Positions 34,743-43,128 of a stretch of DNA of 45,003 nucleotides are shown here, in pieces. The notes beneath the pieces were generated by a model. It saw only the letters and a list, made by a program, of their open reading frames with translations, searched no databases and was not told the origin of the DNA. Numbering within the stretch: the stretch's first letter is position 1; every line of letters begins with the position of its first letter. Location of the stretch: NCBI RefSeq assembly GCF_020889685.1, contig NZ_JACMYO010000057.1, positions 1-45,003 of the forward strand. Direction: 5' to 3'. The position numbers and the translations under genes are program-made. This DNA comes from Bradyrhizobium oropedii. GTDB lineage: Bacteria > Pseudomonadota > Alphaproteobacteria > Rhizobiales > Xanthobacteraceae.

Positions 34743-35860
34743 CTATTTTCCCCACACCTCGTTGGCGACCTCGACGGCGAGCCGCAGCTTGGCCCACTGC
34801 TCTTCCTCGGAGAGGATGTTGCCCTCCTCGGTCGAGGCAAAGCCGCATTGCGGCGACAGCGCGAGCTGCTCAAGCGGGGCGAACTTCGCCGCCTCCTCCA
34901 GCCGCCGCTTGATCGCATCCTTGCTCTCGAGCTCGCCGAACTTCGAGGTGATGACGCCGACCACCACGACCTTGTTGCCCTTGGGCAGGAAGCGCAGCGG
35001 CTCGAAGCCGCCTGCACGGTCGGAATCATATTCGAGGAAGTAGCCGTCGTAATTCGTGCCGGCCAGCATGGTCTCGGCGACCGGCTCGTAACCGCCCGAG
35101 GAAATCCAGGTCGAGCGGAAATTGCCGCGGCAGACATGGGTGGAGATCACCATGTCGGATGGACGATCCGCGATCGCGTAATTGATGACGCGGGCATAGA
35201 TCTCTTGCAGGCCATCGGGGTTGTCGCCGCGCTCGCGCGCCTTCTGCAACTCCTCCTGCGAGCACAGATAGGCCCACACCGTGTCATCGAATTGCAGGTA
35301 ACGGCAGCCGGCGTCGTAGAACGCCTTCACCGCCTTGCGGTAGGTCTTGCCGAGATCCTGGAAGAACTCCTCGAGGTCGGGATACACCTCCTTCGAGATC
35401 AGCTTGCGGCCGCCACGGAAATGCAGCACGGCCGGCGACGGAATCGTCATCTTCGGCGTGACATGGGCCTGGTCGGCATATTTCTTCAGGAACCTGAAGT
35501 GATCGAGCATCGGGTGATGATCGGAGAAATCCAGCTTGCCGATCACCCTGATGGCGTCGTGCCGGGTCTGCACGCCCGCGAACTGGATGCCCATGTCCGG
35601 GTGGAACAGCTCGCAGCCGGTCAGATGGCTGAGGAAATCGAAGTGCCACCAGGAGCGGCGGAACTCGCCGTCAGTCGCAAGCTTCAGGCCGACCGAGGCC
35701 TGCTTGTGCACGACCTTCTCGATCTCCATGTCTTCGACCTTGCGCAGTTCGTCGGCCGAGATCTCGCCCTTCTCCAGCCTGGCGCGCGCTCCTTGATCTT
35801 CGGCGGCCGCAACAGGCTGCCGACCTCGTCGGCGCGGAACGGAGGCTTGGTTCGCTGCAT
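34743..35860 (-). pseudogene. MetE-type methionine synthase (cobalamin-independent family, single catalytic domain), frameshifted
   Basis: The N-terminus MQRTKPPFRADEVGSLLRPP starts at the ATG at 35860, but the frame shifts near 35782-35791. There GCGCGC follows AAGGAG where one more G would keep the frame and give KEARARLEKGEI. With one base restored the gene encodes 372 aa, the normal size of single-domain MetE-like enzymes. The rest is intact from MEIEKVVHKQASVGLKL to the stop. Zinc ligands are visible: HVC in STHVCRGNF and C in LSPQCGFAST. The family transfers a methyl group from a folate or other donor to homocysteine. It is last in the liv operon, 19 bp after livF. A real loss of function, or a sequencing error in a GC dinucleotide run, are both possible; the intact remainder favours error or very recent decay. 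Confidence 0.8.
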
Positions 35861-35879
35861 GGTCAACTCCCTGAGGTCG

Positions 35880-36596
35880 TCAGTGTTTTTTGGCCCCGGA
35901 GACGCCGAGATGGCGCTCGAGGACGGAGGGATCGGATTTCAGCGCGCTGCTCGCGGCGTCGTGCACGATCATGCCGCGCTCCAATATCACAACGCGGTCG
36001 GCGAGCCCCAGAATCTTTTGCGCGTTCTGCTCGACGATGATCGAGCAGATGCCACCGGCCCGCGTGATGGTTCCGATCGCCCTTAACAGTTCTTCAACGA
36101 TGATCGGCGCGAGGCCTTCGGTCGGCTCGTCAAGCAGCAGCACTTTCGGGTTCAATGTCAGCGCGCGGCCGATCGCCAGCATCTGCTGCTCGCCGCCGGA
36201 CAGCTGGTTGCCGAAATTGCCGCGCCGCTCCTTCAGCCGCGGAAACATCTCGTACACCCGCTCGACCGTCCACGGCCCGGGCTGCGCCACCGCGGTCATG
36301 TTCTCTTCCACCGTCAGCGAGCGGAAGATGTTGCGCTCCTGCGGCACCCAACCGATCCCGGCGCGGGCGCGCTGATCCGGCCGCATCGCCGTGATGTCGC
36401 GGCCCGCGAGTGCGATGCTGCCGCCGAACCTTCTGATGATACCGACGATCGAGTTGATCAGCGTGGTCTTGCCGGTGCCGTTGCGGCCGAGCAGCGCGAG
36501 CACCTGGCCCTCGGCAAGCGCCAGCGACATATCCGGCAGCACCACCGCCTCACCGTAGCCCGCACGCAGGCCCTTGATGGAGAGGAGATCAGGCAT
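35880..36596 (-). CDS. livF: Branched-chain amino acid-type ABC transporter ATPase LivF
   Basis: 238 aa. Walker A LLGRNGTGKTTLINS, signature QLSGGEQQMLAIGRAL and Walker B VLLLDEPTEGLAP are complete; TEGLAP after Walker B is typical of LivF. With LivG it powers the LivHM permease. Its start overlaps the livG end by 8 bp, so translation is coupled. Confidence 0.93.
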   Translation of the reverse strand: MPDLLSIKGLRAGYGEAVVLPDMSLALAEGQVLALLGRNGTGKTTLINSIVGIIRRFGGSIALAGRDITAMRPDQRARAGIGWVPQERNIFRSLTVEENMTAVAQPGPWTVERVYEMFPRLKERRGNFGNQLSGGEQQMLAIGRALTLNPKVLLLDEPTEGLAPIIVEELLRAIGTITRAGGICSIIVEQNAQKILGLADRVVILERGMIVHDAASSALKSDPSVLERHLGVSGAKKH

Positions 36597-37341
36597 CGGC
36601 CGCCTCGCCGAGATAGACCGCCCTCACCTGCGCATCGCGCGCGACGTCGTCGGGCGCGCCCTCCGTGAGCAGGCCGCCATTGACCAGCACCGAGATGCGA
36701 TCGGCAAACGAGAACACGAGGTCCATGTCGTGCTCGATCAAGAGCACGGTGACGTCGCGCGGCAATGCCGCGACCGCCGCCAGGATATCGTGGCGCTCGC
36801 TCTCGGGTACGCCGGCGGCGGGCTCGTCGAGCAGCAGCACGCGCGGCTTGGCGGCGATCGCCACCGCGATCTCGAGCAGCCGCTGCTTGCCGTAGGGCAA
36901 TGTCGAGGTGAGCTCGGTCATCACGTCGAGCAGATGGAAGCGCGACAGGATCTCGGCGATCTCGGCATTGACGTCATCACGCGTTCCCATCCGCCGCCAC
37001 CAGTCGCCGCCGCGACCCATCCGTTCGGAGACCGCAAGCCCGATGGTTTCGAGCGGGGTCAAATCGGCATAGAGCTGGTTGATCTGGAAAGTGCGCGACA
37101 GCCCGCGCAGCACCCGTCTGTGCACGGAGAGGCCGGTGATGTCGTGGCCTTCGAGCAGGATGCGCCCGCTGTTCGGTGTCAGCACGCCGGTGAGCTGATT
37201 GATGACGGTGGTCTTGCCCGCGCCGTTCGGCCCGATCAGCGCATGGCGGGCGCCCTGCATCACCTTCAGCGAGAGATCGCGGGTGACGCGAAGGCCGCCG
37301 AAGGATTTTTCGAGATTGCGGGTTTCCAGCGCGATCGTCAT
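36589..37341 (-). CDS. livG: Branched-chain amino acid-type ABC transporter ATPase LivG
   Basis: 250 aa. Walker A LIGPNGAGKTTVINQLTG; signature in the LivG form LPYGKQRLLEIAVAI; Walker B VLLLDEPAAGV. The long helical insert between Walker A and the signature (RGLSRTFQINQLYADLTPLE) is also LivG-like. It overlaps livM by 4 bp (ATGA) and livF by 8 bp. Confidence 0.93.
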   Translation of the reverse strand: MTIALETRNLEKSFGGLRVTRDLSLKVMQGARHALIGPNGAGKTTVINQLTGVLTPNSGRILLEGHDITGLSVHRRVLRGLSRTFQINQLYADLTPLETIGLAVSERMGRGGDWWRRMGTRDDVNAEIAEILSRFHLLDVMTELTSTLPYGKQRLLEIAVAIAAKPRVLLLDEPAAGVPESERHDILAAVAALPRDVTVLLIEHDMDLVFSFADRISVLVNGGLLTEGAPDDVARDAQVRAVYLGEAADA

Positions 37342-38369
37342 GACGCGTCGCTCTCCGGTACGGCGACAGCAGCCTTGCGGCCGGCGAGCTGGCGGATGAT
37401 CAGGTTCGGCACGAACAACACAAAGCGATGGATGCGCGCACGGCCGACCATCACGATCACGACCAGCACGAGGCCGATCCAGAACAGCCAGTATTGCGGG
37501 GTGATGCTCTGAAACAGCTCCTGCAGCATCTTGAACACGACCGCGCCGATCAGGCCGCCATAGAGATAGCCGGTACCGCCGATCACGAGCACCAGCATCA
37601 GGTCGGCGGAGCGCTCGAATGAGAACACGTCGAGCGAGGCCAGTGCCGTGGTCTGGGTGAACAGCGCGCCGGCGATCCCGGCATAGAATGCAGCAAGCGT
37701 ATAGATCGCGATCAGCCGGCGGTTGACCGGCACGCCGATCGCGGCCGCGCGCAGCGGATTGTTTTTGATTGCGCGCAGCGACAGGCCGAACGGCGAATGC
37801 ACGACGCGTCGCGCAAGCAGAAACAGAATGAACAGCACGACCAGCGAGTAGAACAACCCTGTCCTGCCGAACATGTCGAAGGCGAACAGCCCGAGGATCG
37901 GCTGCATCTCGATGCCCTGCAGGCCGTCGGTGCCGCCGGTGATATCAGAGAAACGTTCGGCGAGCGCTTCCAGCAGCAACGCGATGCCGAGCGTCACCAT
38001 CAGCCGCGTCAGATCGACGCCGCGGATGACCAGGAAGCTGGTCAGGAAGCCGAGCACGGCCGCGACGAGACCGGCGGCGACCAGCGCGATGACGGGCTCG
38101 TTGATGATGCCATGCAGCGCCAGCAGCCCGGCCGAATAGGCGCCGACGCCGAAGAACGCCGCATGGCCGAGCGAGACGATACCGGCATAGCCGAGGATCA
38201 GGTCGAGCGACAGCGCGAACAGGCCGAGCCGCACGATGTCGGTCATGATCAGATAGCGCGACGGGAACAGGAACGCACAGGCGAGCGCCAGCACCCAGAA
38301 CGCAACTTCGCTGATCCGCCAGCGCGCAATGGCCATCGCATGAGTGGAGACGTCGGACAGCGCGGTCAT
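37338..38369 (-). CDS. livM: Branched-chain amino acid-type ABC transporter permease LivM
   Basis: 343 aa with about ten hydrophobic helices. The LivM motif LILGYAGIVSLGHAAFFGVGAYSAG lies at about residues 57-81, and the conserved loop FGLSLRAIKNNPLRAAAIGVPVNRR is present. It pairs with LivH as the membrane channel. The substrate class (branched-chain amino acids, amides or aromatic acids) is not fixed by sequence. It starts 7 bp after livH and overlaps livG. Confidence 0.92.
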   Translation of the reverse strand: MTALSDVSTHAMAIARWRISEVAFWVLALACAFLFPSRYLIMTDIVRLGLFALSLDLILGYAGIVSLGHAAFFGVGAYSAGLLALHGIINEPVIALVAAGLVAAVLGFLTSFLVIRGVDLTRLMVTLGIALLLEALAERFSDITGGTDGLQGIEMQPILGLFAFDMFGRTGLFYSLVVLFILFLLARRVVHSPFGLSLRAIKNNPLRAAAIGVPVNRRLIAIYTLAAFYAGIAGALFTQTTALASLDVFSFERSADLMLVLVIGGTGYLYGGLIGAVVFKMLQELFQSITPQYWLFWIGLVLVVIVMVGRARIHRFVLFVPNLIIRQLAGRKAAVAVPESDAS

Positions 38370-38376
38370 ATCAGCC

Positions 38377-39246
38377 TCACCGCGCCGCGGTACGGCCGAA
38401 CAGGCCGTTGGGACGCCAGAGCAGGATCACGATCATGACCGTGTAGATCACGAAGGGGCCGACCTTCGGCACGTAATATTTGCCGGCGACGTCGGCGATG
38501 CCGAGCAGCAGCGATGCGAGGAACGGGCCGGTGATCGAGGAAGAGCCGCCGACGGTGACCACGATCAGGAAGTAGATCATGAACTTCAGCGGAAAATACG
38601 GATCGAGCCCAAGGATCTCCGCACTCAGCGCGCCGCCGAGACCGGCGAGACCGCAACCGAAGGCAAAGGTGAAGGCGAACACCTGCGGCACGTTGATGCC
38701 GAGCCCGATCGCCGCGCGCGGATCGTCCACGGCGGCGCGCAGGCGGCTGCCGAACCGCGTTTTCGCCAGGATCAGTTGCAGCGCCAGCGTCAGCAGGCCA
38801 CAGATCACGACGATCATCAGCCGGTAACGCCCGATGCCGACGCCGAACAGGTCGATCTGCCCCTCCAGCGCTGCCGGCAGCTTGATGAAGACCCGCGACG
38901 ATCCCATGATGTAGTCGACCGCCGCGACTGACATGAACACCAAACCGATCGAGAACAGCACCTGATCGAGATGGCTGCGGCTATAGAGGTGGCGATACAG
39001 CGTGCGCTCCAGCGCGATGCCGATCACCGCACTCCCGACAAAAGCGAGCGGCAGCGCAGCGAAGAACGGCCAACCGGAATTGTTGACCAGCACGGCGCAG
39101 ATATAGCCGCCGGCCATCGCGAAGGCGCCGTGCGCGAGATTGACGAAGTTCATCAGCCCGAGCGTCACCGCAAGCCCGCAGGCCAGCACGAACAGCAGCA
39201 TGCCGTAGGCGACACCGTCGAACAGGTTGGTGAGGATAGAGGCCAT
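38377..39246 (-). CDS. livH: Branched-chain amino acid-type ABC transporter permease LivH
   Basis: 289 aa, about eight helices. The LivH motif GLMNFVNLAHGAFAMAGGY is at about residues 30-48 and RAAVDDPRAAIGLGINV is the cytosolic coupling loop. It forms the permease with LivM. The gene lies 195 bp behind livK, a gap filled mostly by a palindromic element. Confidence 0.92.
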   Translation of the reverse strand: MASILTNLFDGVAYGMLLFVLACGLAVTLGLMNFVNLAHGAFAMAGGYICAVLVNNSGWPFFAALPLAFVGSAVIGIALERTLYRHLYSRSHLDQVLFSIGLVFMSVAAVDYIMGSSRVFIKLPAALEGQIDLFGVGIGRYRLMIVVICGLLTLALQLILAKTRFGSRLRAAVDDPRAAIGLGINVPQVFAFTFAFGCGLAGLGGALSAEILGLDPYFPLKFMIYFLIVVTVGGSSSITGPFLASLLLGIADVAGKYYVPKVGPFVIYTVMIVILLWRPNGLFGRTAAR

Positions 39247-39306
39247 CGGGGTCAGTTTAGCCTTGAGGACGCAGCAAGAACTACACCGCGATTGTCAAAA
39301 ATTCAT

Positions 39307-39394
39307 CGTCATGGCCGGGCTTGTCCCGGCCATCCACGTCCTCCAGTTCGCCGGAAGAAAGACGTGGATGCCCGGCACGAGGCCGGGCATGACG
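39307..39394. repeat. Palindromic element, CGTCATGGCCGGG type, between livK and livH
   Basis: The left arm CGTCATGGCCGGGCTTGTCC... CATCCACGTC (39307-39340) and right arm GACGTGGATGCCCGGCAC... GGCATGACG (39361-39394) are imperfect inverted copies of about 34 bp. Each arm also folds on itself. It lies inside the operon, between the solute-binding protein gene and the first permease gene. Confidence 0.8.
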
Positions 39395-39441
39395 TGGTGA
39401 GACCGGGGCGCACGCCGCGGAACGACGTCGCTGACGACACG

Positions 39442-40623
39442 CTATTTCTTGGTTTTGCCGGAATCCTTGACGGCCTCGAAGGTTGCGAACTCGACATTGT
39501 AGAGCTCGCCGTCGACCTTCTCGACCTTGCGGATATAGATGTTCTGCACGATGTCGCGGGTTTCCGGATCGATCGAGATCGGGCCGCGCGGGCTCTCCCA
39601 CTTCATGCCCTTCATCGCCTCGATCAGCTTGTCGCCATCGGTCGCGCCGCCCGTCTTCTTCAGCGCCTCGTAGATCAGATGGATGCCGTCATAGCCGCTG
39701 ACCGCCATGAAGCCGGGGCGGTTGCCGAACGCCTTCTTGTAGGCAGCGACGAAATCCTTGTTCACCTGCGACGGATGCGCCGCGGAATAGAGATGCGCGG
39801 TCACCGCACCGAGCGCGGCCTCGCCCATGTTGTTGAGCAGATCGTCGTCCATGACGTCGCCGGGCCCGATCACCTTCATGCCGCTCTTGTCGAGCCCGCG
39901 TTCGGCAAATTGCTTCATGAAGTTGCCGCCCTGCCCCGCCGGCACGAACACGAACATCGCGTCGGGCTTGGCATCCTTCATGCGCTGCAGGAACGGTGCG
40001 AAGTCGGGATTGGCGAGCGGGACCTTGACCTCTTCCACGATCTCGCCGCCGCCGGCGGTGAAATGCTGCTTGAAGAAGGTCAGCGCGTCATTGCCCGGCG
40101 CGTAGTCGGAGGTCAGCGTCGCGACCTTCTTGATGCCGTTCTTGACCGCCCAGTCGCCGATGATGGTGGAGGACTGCGCCAACGTGAAACTGGTGCGCAC
40201 AATGTAGGGCGAGCGCTCGGTGATGATCGAGGTGCCGGCCGCCATCACGACTTCCGGGATCTTCGCCTCGGTGGCGAGCTTCGCGGCCGCAAGCGCGGCC
40301 GGCGTCACGCCGAAGCCGGCGATGAAATTGACCTTGTCGTTGACGATCAGTTCCTGCGCGAGCCGCTTGGTGTTGTCGGGCACCGCGGCGTCGTCCTTCA
40401 GGATGATCTCGATCTTCTTGCCGGCGACGGTGTCGCCCTTCTGCTGCATATAGAGCTTGATGGCATTATCGATCTGCTTGCCGGTCGACGCCTGGCCGCC
40501 GGTCATCGGCAGGATCAGGCCGATCTTGACGGCGTCTTCCGCCCGCGCCGGCATACTGGCGCACAATCCCGGAAGCACGGCCGAAGCGGCGCCCCACAGC
40601 AACATCTTGCGACGATTGAACAT
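39442..40623 (-). CDS. livK: Solute-binding protein of the liv-type ABC transporter
   Basis: 393 aa from the ATG at 40623, which has GGAGGGG 6 nt upstream; the ATG at 40629 sits directly against that site and is less likely. The N-terminus MFNRRKMLLWGAASAVLPG has a twin-Arg and could be a Tat signal, ending PARA near residue 28. The mature protein DAVKIGLILPMTGGQASTG is a periplasmic-binding-protein type I (LivK/AmiC family). It delivers the ligand to LivHMGF encoded downstream. Ligand is unknown; the downstream homocysteine methyltransferase gene makes a methionine or sulfur-compound link worth considering. Confidence 0.88.
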   Translation of the reverse strand: MFNRRKMLLWGAASAVLPGLCASMPARAEDAVKIGLILPMTGGQASTGKQIDNAIKLYMQQKGDTVAGKKIEIILKDDAAVPDNTKRLAQELIVNDKVNFIAGFGVTPAALAAAKLATEAKIPEVVMAAGTSIITERSPYIVRTSFTLAQSSTIIGDWAVKNGIKKVATLTSDYAPGNDALTFFKQHFTAGGGEIVEEVKVPLANPDFAPFLQRMKDAKPDAMFVFVPAGQGGNFMKQFAERGLDKSGMKVIGPGDVMDDDLLNNMGEAALGAVTAHLYSAAHPSQVNKDFVAAYKKAFGNRPGFMAVSGYDGIHLIYEALKKTGGATDGDKLIEAMKGMKWESPRGPISIDPETRDIVQNIYIRKVEKVDGELYNVEFATFEAVKDSGKTKK

Positions 40624-41005
40624 CGACATCCCCTCCCCCTTCCAATCTTCTGCGTCGAGCCGAGTCCCCCGGCCCTTGCCTAACCCTAACCCAAGCATGT
40701 CGCGGCCAAGCCGCAACGCGACAAGGCGTCTCCCCGTGCCCGCTGTCAATCGGACGATGGACGTGTGTCGCGCGCGACGCGATCGGGCCCAGCTGAAGAA
40801 ACAGTATCAGGATACCAAGATCGCTCCGCGAAATTCAATGCCCACCGCGAGAGCCGGTCACGTGCACGCCAATGTCTTCGCGGGCTCAATTCAATTGTAC
40901 GATCGTACAAAGAAAGCCGCGATGTCAACAAACAAGCACAATTGCAGCCGAACGGTCGCGCCCGCGATCATCATCCATAAAGACCAGGGCTGTATCCTGT
41001 TTCCC
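40624..41005. other. Control region between livK and the lipoprotein gene
   Basis: 382 bp without a supported gene. It must carry the liv operon promoter. It holds the perfect 16-bp palindrome at 40895-40910 and a smaller inverted repeat GTATC-AG-GATAC near 40803-40814. Confidence 0.5.
40895..40910. promoter_or_regulatory. Perfect 16-bp palindrome, probable operator
   Basis: TTGTACGATCGTACAA is fully self-complementary and lies in the 382-bp gap between the divergent livK and lipoprotein genes, about 95 bp before the latter. Perfect palindromes of this size with a TAC-N4-GTA core are typical of TetR- or GntR-type repressor sites. No such regulator gene is adjacent. Confidence 0.6.
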
Positions 41006-41284
41006 ATGCCGATCTTCCCGCGCCCCATCCCTGTCCTGACTGCCCTCGCGCTCGCGGCCTGCGCGCTCGGGGGATGCAGTTCCGTGAACCAGAAGCTCTC
41101 GGCCGGGATGGCCGACACCATTCCAGCCTGGGCCGGCGGCCTGCCCGCAGACGCGCCGCCGCGGGCGGGTACTCCCGAATACGACAAGTTCATGCAGGAG
41201 CGGGAACGCAAGCGTTTGATGCCTGCGGCGGAGCGTGGTGATGACGGCAAGCCGGCGGCGCCGGCGCAGAACGCTGCCCACTGA
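41006..41284 (+). CDS. Small lipoprotein of unknown function
   Basis: 92 aa from the ATG at 41006. The signal peptide is lipoprotein-type: a short n-region, ALALAACA, then the lipobox LGGC with the acylated Cys at about residue 24. The mature part is short and probably mostly disordered: SSVNQKLSAGMADTIPAWAGG, then a charged segment EYDKFMQERERKRL and an Ala/Pro-rich end. No domain is recognised. The ribosome-binding site is poor. It converges with the phosphodiesterase gene. Confidence 0.68.
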   Translation: MPIFPRPIPVLTALALAACALGGCSSVNQKLSAGMADTIPAWAGGLPADAPPRAGTPEYDKFMQERERKRLMPAAERGDDGKPAAPAQNAAH

Positions 41285-41288
41285 CAGC

Positions 41289-42066
41289 CTAGCCGGGCGA
41301 ATCCTCGCTGAGGATTTCGCCGCGGTAGCCGAACTCCACCATGTGCACGGTGACGTAGTCATCGCCGATGAACGCCACGCCGTAGGACTCCGGCAGATCG
41401 GCGACGGTCAGCACTTCAGCGAACACGGGATAGCTGGCATGGTTCGTTCCTCGCAGCGAGGTCGTGGGGACGCCCGCAACCGAACCGCTCAGCACCATGT
41501 GGCAGTGACCGAAGAAGATGTGTCGGATCTTGCTCCGGTGCCTCGCGACGATCGACCGGAACGCGGCGTCATCGAGCAAGCCAATCCGGTCCACGGGGGC
41601 GATATGCGTCGGGAATGGATTGTGGTGCATGAACAGGAAGAACGGGCCTTCATGCTCCGATAGCTGCCGCTCCAGCCAGGCCTGCCGCGTCCGGCAGAAG
41701 CTGCCGGCGGCCATCTGCGGCTCGTAAGTGTCGAGGAGCAGGCAGCGGCCGAACGAGGTGTCGTGAACGCCCTGCGCGAACCCGTCCGCGTCGGCGCATT
41801 CGGGAAATGCGCTGAGAAACGTCTCGCGATGGTCATGGTTGCCGATGCAGAGCCGCACCGGGATCGGAAATCCGTTCAGGCGTTCGCGCAGCAGATGATA
41901 GTCCGCGAGGTCACCGAGATCGGAAAGATCACCCGAGATCACCATCAGCTCGGCGTCGCGATGATCGGCACGCACCTGATCGAGCGCGCGCTCGCAGGGG
42001 ATCACGACCAAAGATCTCCCTCCCGGCCGTCGTCAGATGGATGTCGCTCATGTGGATGAGTTTCAT
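41289..42066 (-). pseudogene. Metallophosphoesterase (CpdA-like cyclic-nucleotide phosphodiesterase family), frameshifted
   Basis: The start at 42066 (GAGG 6 nt upstream) gives MKLIHMSDIHLTTAGREIFG, but the frame breaks at a run of four C residues (coding strand, 41997-42000). Removing one C gives GRDPCERALDQV and a 258-aa protein. All metal motifs are then present: SDIHL (DxH), SGDLSD, GNHDH, MHHNP and GHCHM. This set is the class III/CpdA-type arrangement, acting on cAMP or related phosphodiesters; the substrate is inferred from family only. It follows purU by 63 bp on the same strand. As with the MetE-type gene, an indel in a C-run may be a sequence error rather than inactivation. Confidence 0.78.
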
Positions 42067-42129
42067 GCAGCACCTCGATGCAAGGCGACACCATAGTCGC
42101 CGAAGCGCAACAGCCGGGTGAACCGCGGA

Positions 42130-42993
42130 TCAGTCCACGAACACCACGGTCTTGCGCCCGTTGAGGATGACACGGTCGGCGAGATGGTAGCGGATCGCGC
42201 GCGCCAATACGCGACGCTCGATATCGCGGCCCTTGCGCACGAGATCGTCGGGCGTATCGCGATGGCTGATGCGCTCGACGTCCTGGTCGATGATCGGTCC
42301 TTCATCGAGATCGCTGGTGACGTAATGCGCGGTGGCGCCGATCAGCTTGACGCCGCGCTCATGGGCCTGGTGATAGGGCTTGGCGCCCTTGAAGCCCGGC
42401 AGGAAGGAATGATGGATGTTGATGCAGCGACCGGACAGCCGCGCCGACATCTCGTCCGACAGGATTTGCATGTAGCGGGCCAGCACGACGAGGTCGGTCT
42501 TTGTGTCCTGTGCCAGCTTCCACACCGCGTCTTCCTGCTGCCGCTTGGTCTCCTTCGTGACCGGCAGATGATGGAACGGGATGTCACCGAAATCGAGCGA
42601 GCCGTAGGTCTCGCGTGTATGGTTGGAAACGATCGCGGTCGGGATCATCTCGAGCTCGCCGGTGCGCCAGCGATAGAGAATGTCGACCAGGCAGTGATCG
42701 GACTTCGACACCAGCAGCATCACCCGGCGGCGGCTGGCGCGGTCGCGCATCTGCCAATCCATGCCAAAGCGCTCGGCGATCGCGGCAAACCCGGTCTGCA
42801 GCGCGGGCAGCCCGACCGCGAGGTCGGCCGCGGTGAACACCACACGCATGAAGAATTTGCCAGTCTCGACATCATTGAATTGCTGGGCGTCCAGAATGTT
42901 CTGGCCGTTATGCGCGAGGAAGGTCGAAACCGCCGAGACGATCCCCGGCCGGTCAGGACAGGACAGGGTCAGAACGAATTGATGGTCGGGCAT
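42130..42993 (-). CDS. purU: Formyltetrahydrofolate deformylase
   Basis: 287 aa, the usual PurU size. Residues 1-80 are an ACT domain (VLTLSCPDRPGIVSAVSTFL). Residues 90-287 are a formyltransferase-like hydrolase domain, with the active-site Asn/His in INIHHSFLPGFKGAKPYHQA and Asp in DEGPIIDQD. It hydrolyses 10-formyl-THF to THF plus formate, balancing one-carbon pools or supplying formate. It is near SAM-cycle and MetE-type genes, but on independent transcripts. Confidence 0.94.
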   Translation of the reverse strand: MPDHQFVLTLSCPDRPGIVSAVSTFLAHNGQNILDAQQFNDVETGKFFMRVVFTAADLAVGLPALQTGFAAIAERFGMDWQMRDRASRRRVMLLVSKSDHCLVDILYRWRTGELEMIPTAIVSNHTRETYGSLDFGDIPFHHLPVTKETKRQQEDAVWKLAQDTKTDLVVLARYMQILSDEMSARLSGRCINIHHSFLPGFKGAKPYHQAHERGVKLIGATAHYVTSDLDEGPIIDQDVERISHRDTPDDLVRKGRDIERRVLARAIRYHLADRVILNGRKTVVFVD

Positions 42994-43128
42994 GCCAATT
43001 GACCAAAGCTTGAGCAGAAACGTGGAACAGTCATTTTCGGCCCTCGTCTACACCGCAGGCGGCCTTGCGCCAATCCCGCCGGAGGGTTCAAATCGAACAA
43101 ATGACGGCAATATGAATTAAGGACCACC

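Noticed and set aside
35684..35866. Separate 60-codon gene at the start of the MetE-type region
   Set aside because: Its first 24 residues are the missing N-terminus of the MetE-type protein; the remainder is out-of-frame translation after the one-base deletion.
38971..40683. 570-codon open plus-strand frame over livK and livH
   Set aside because: Antisense to the liv genes and runs through the palindromic element.
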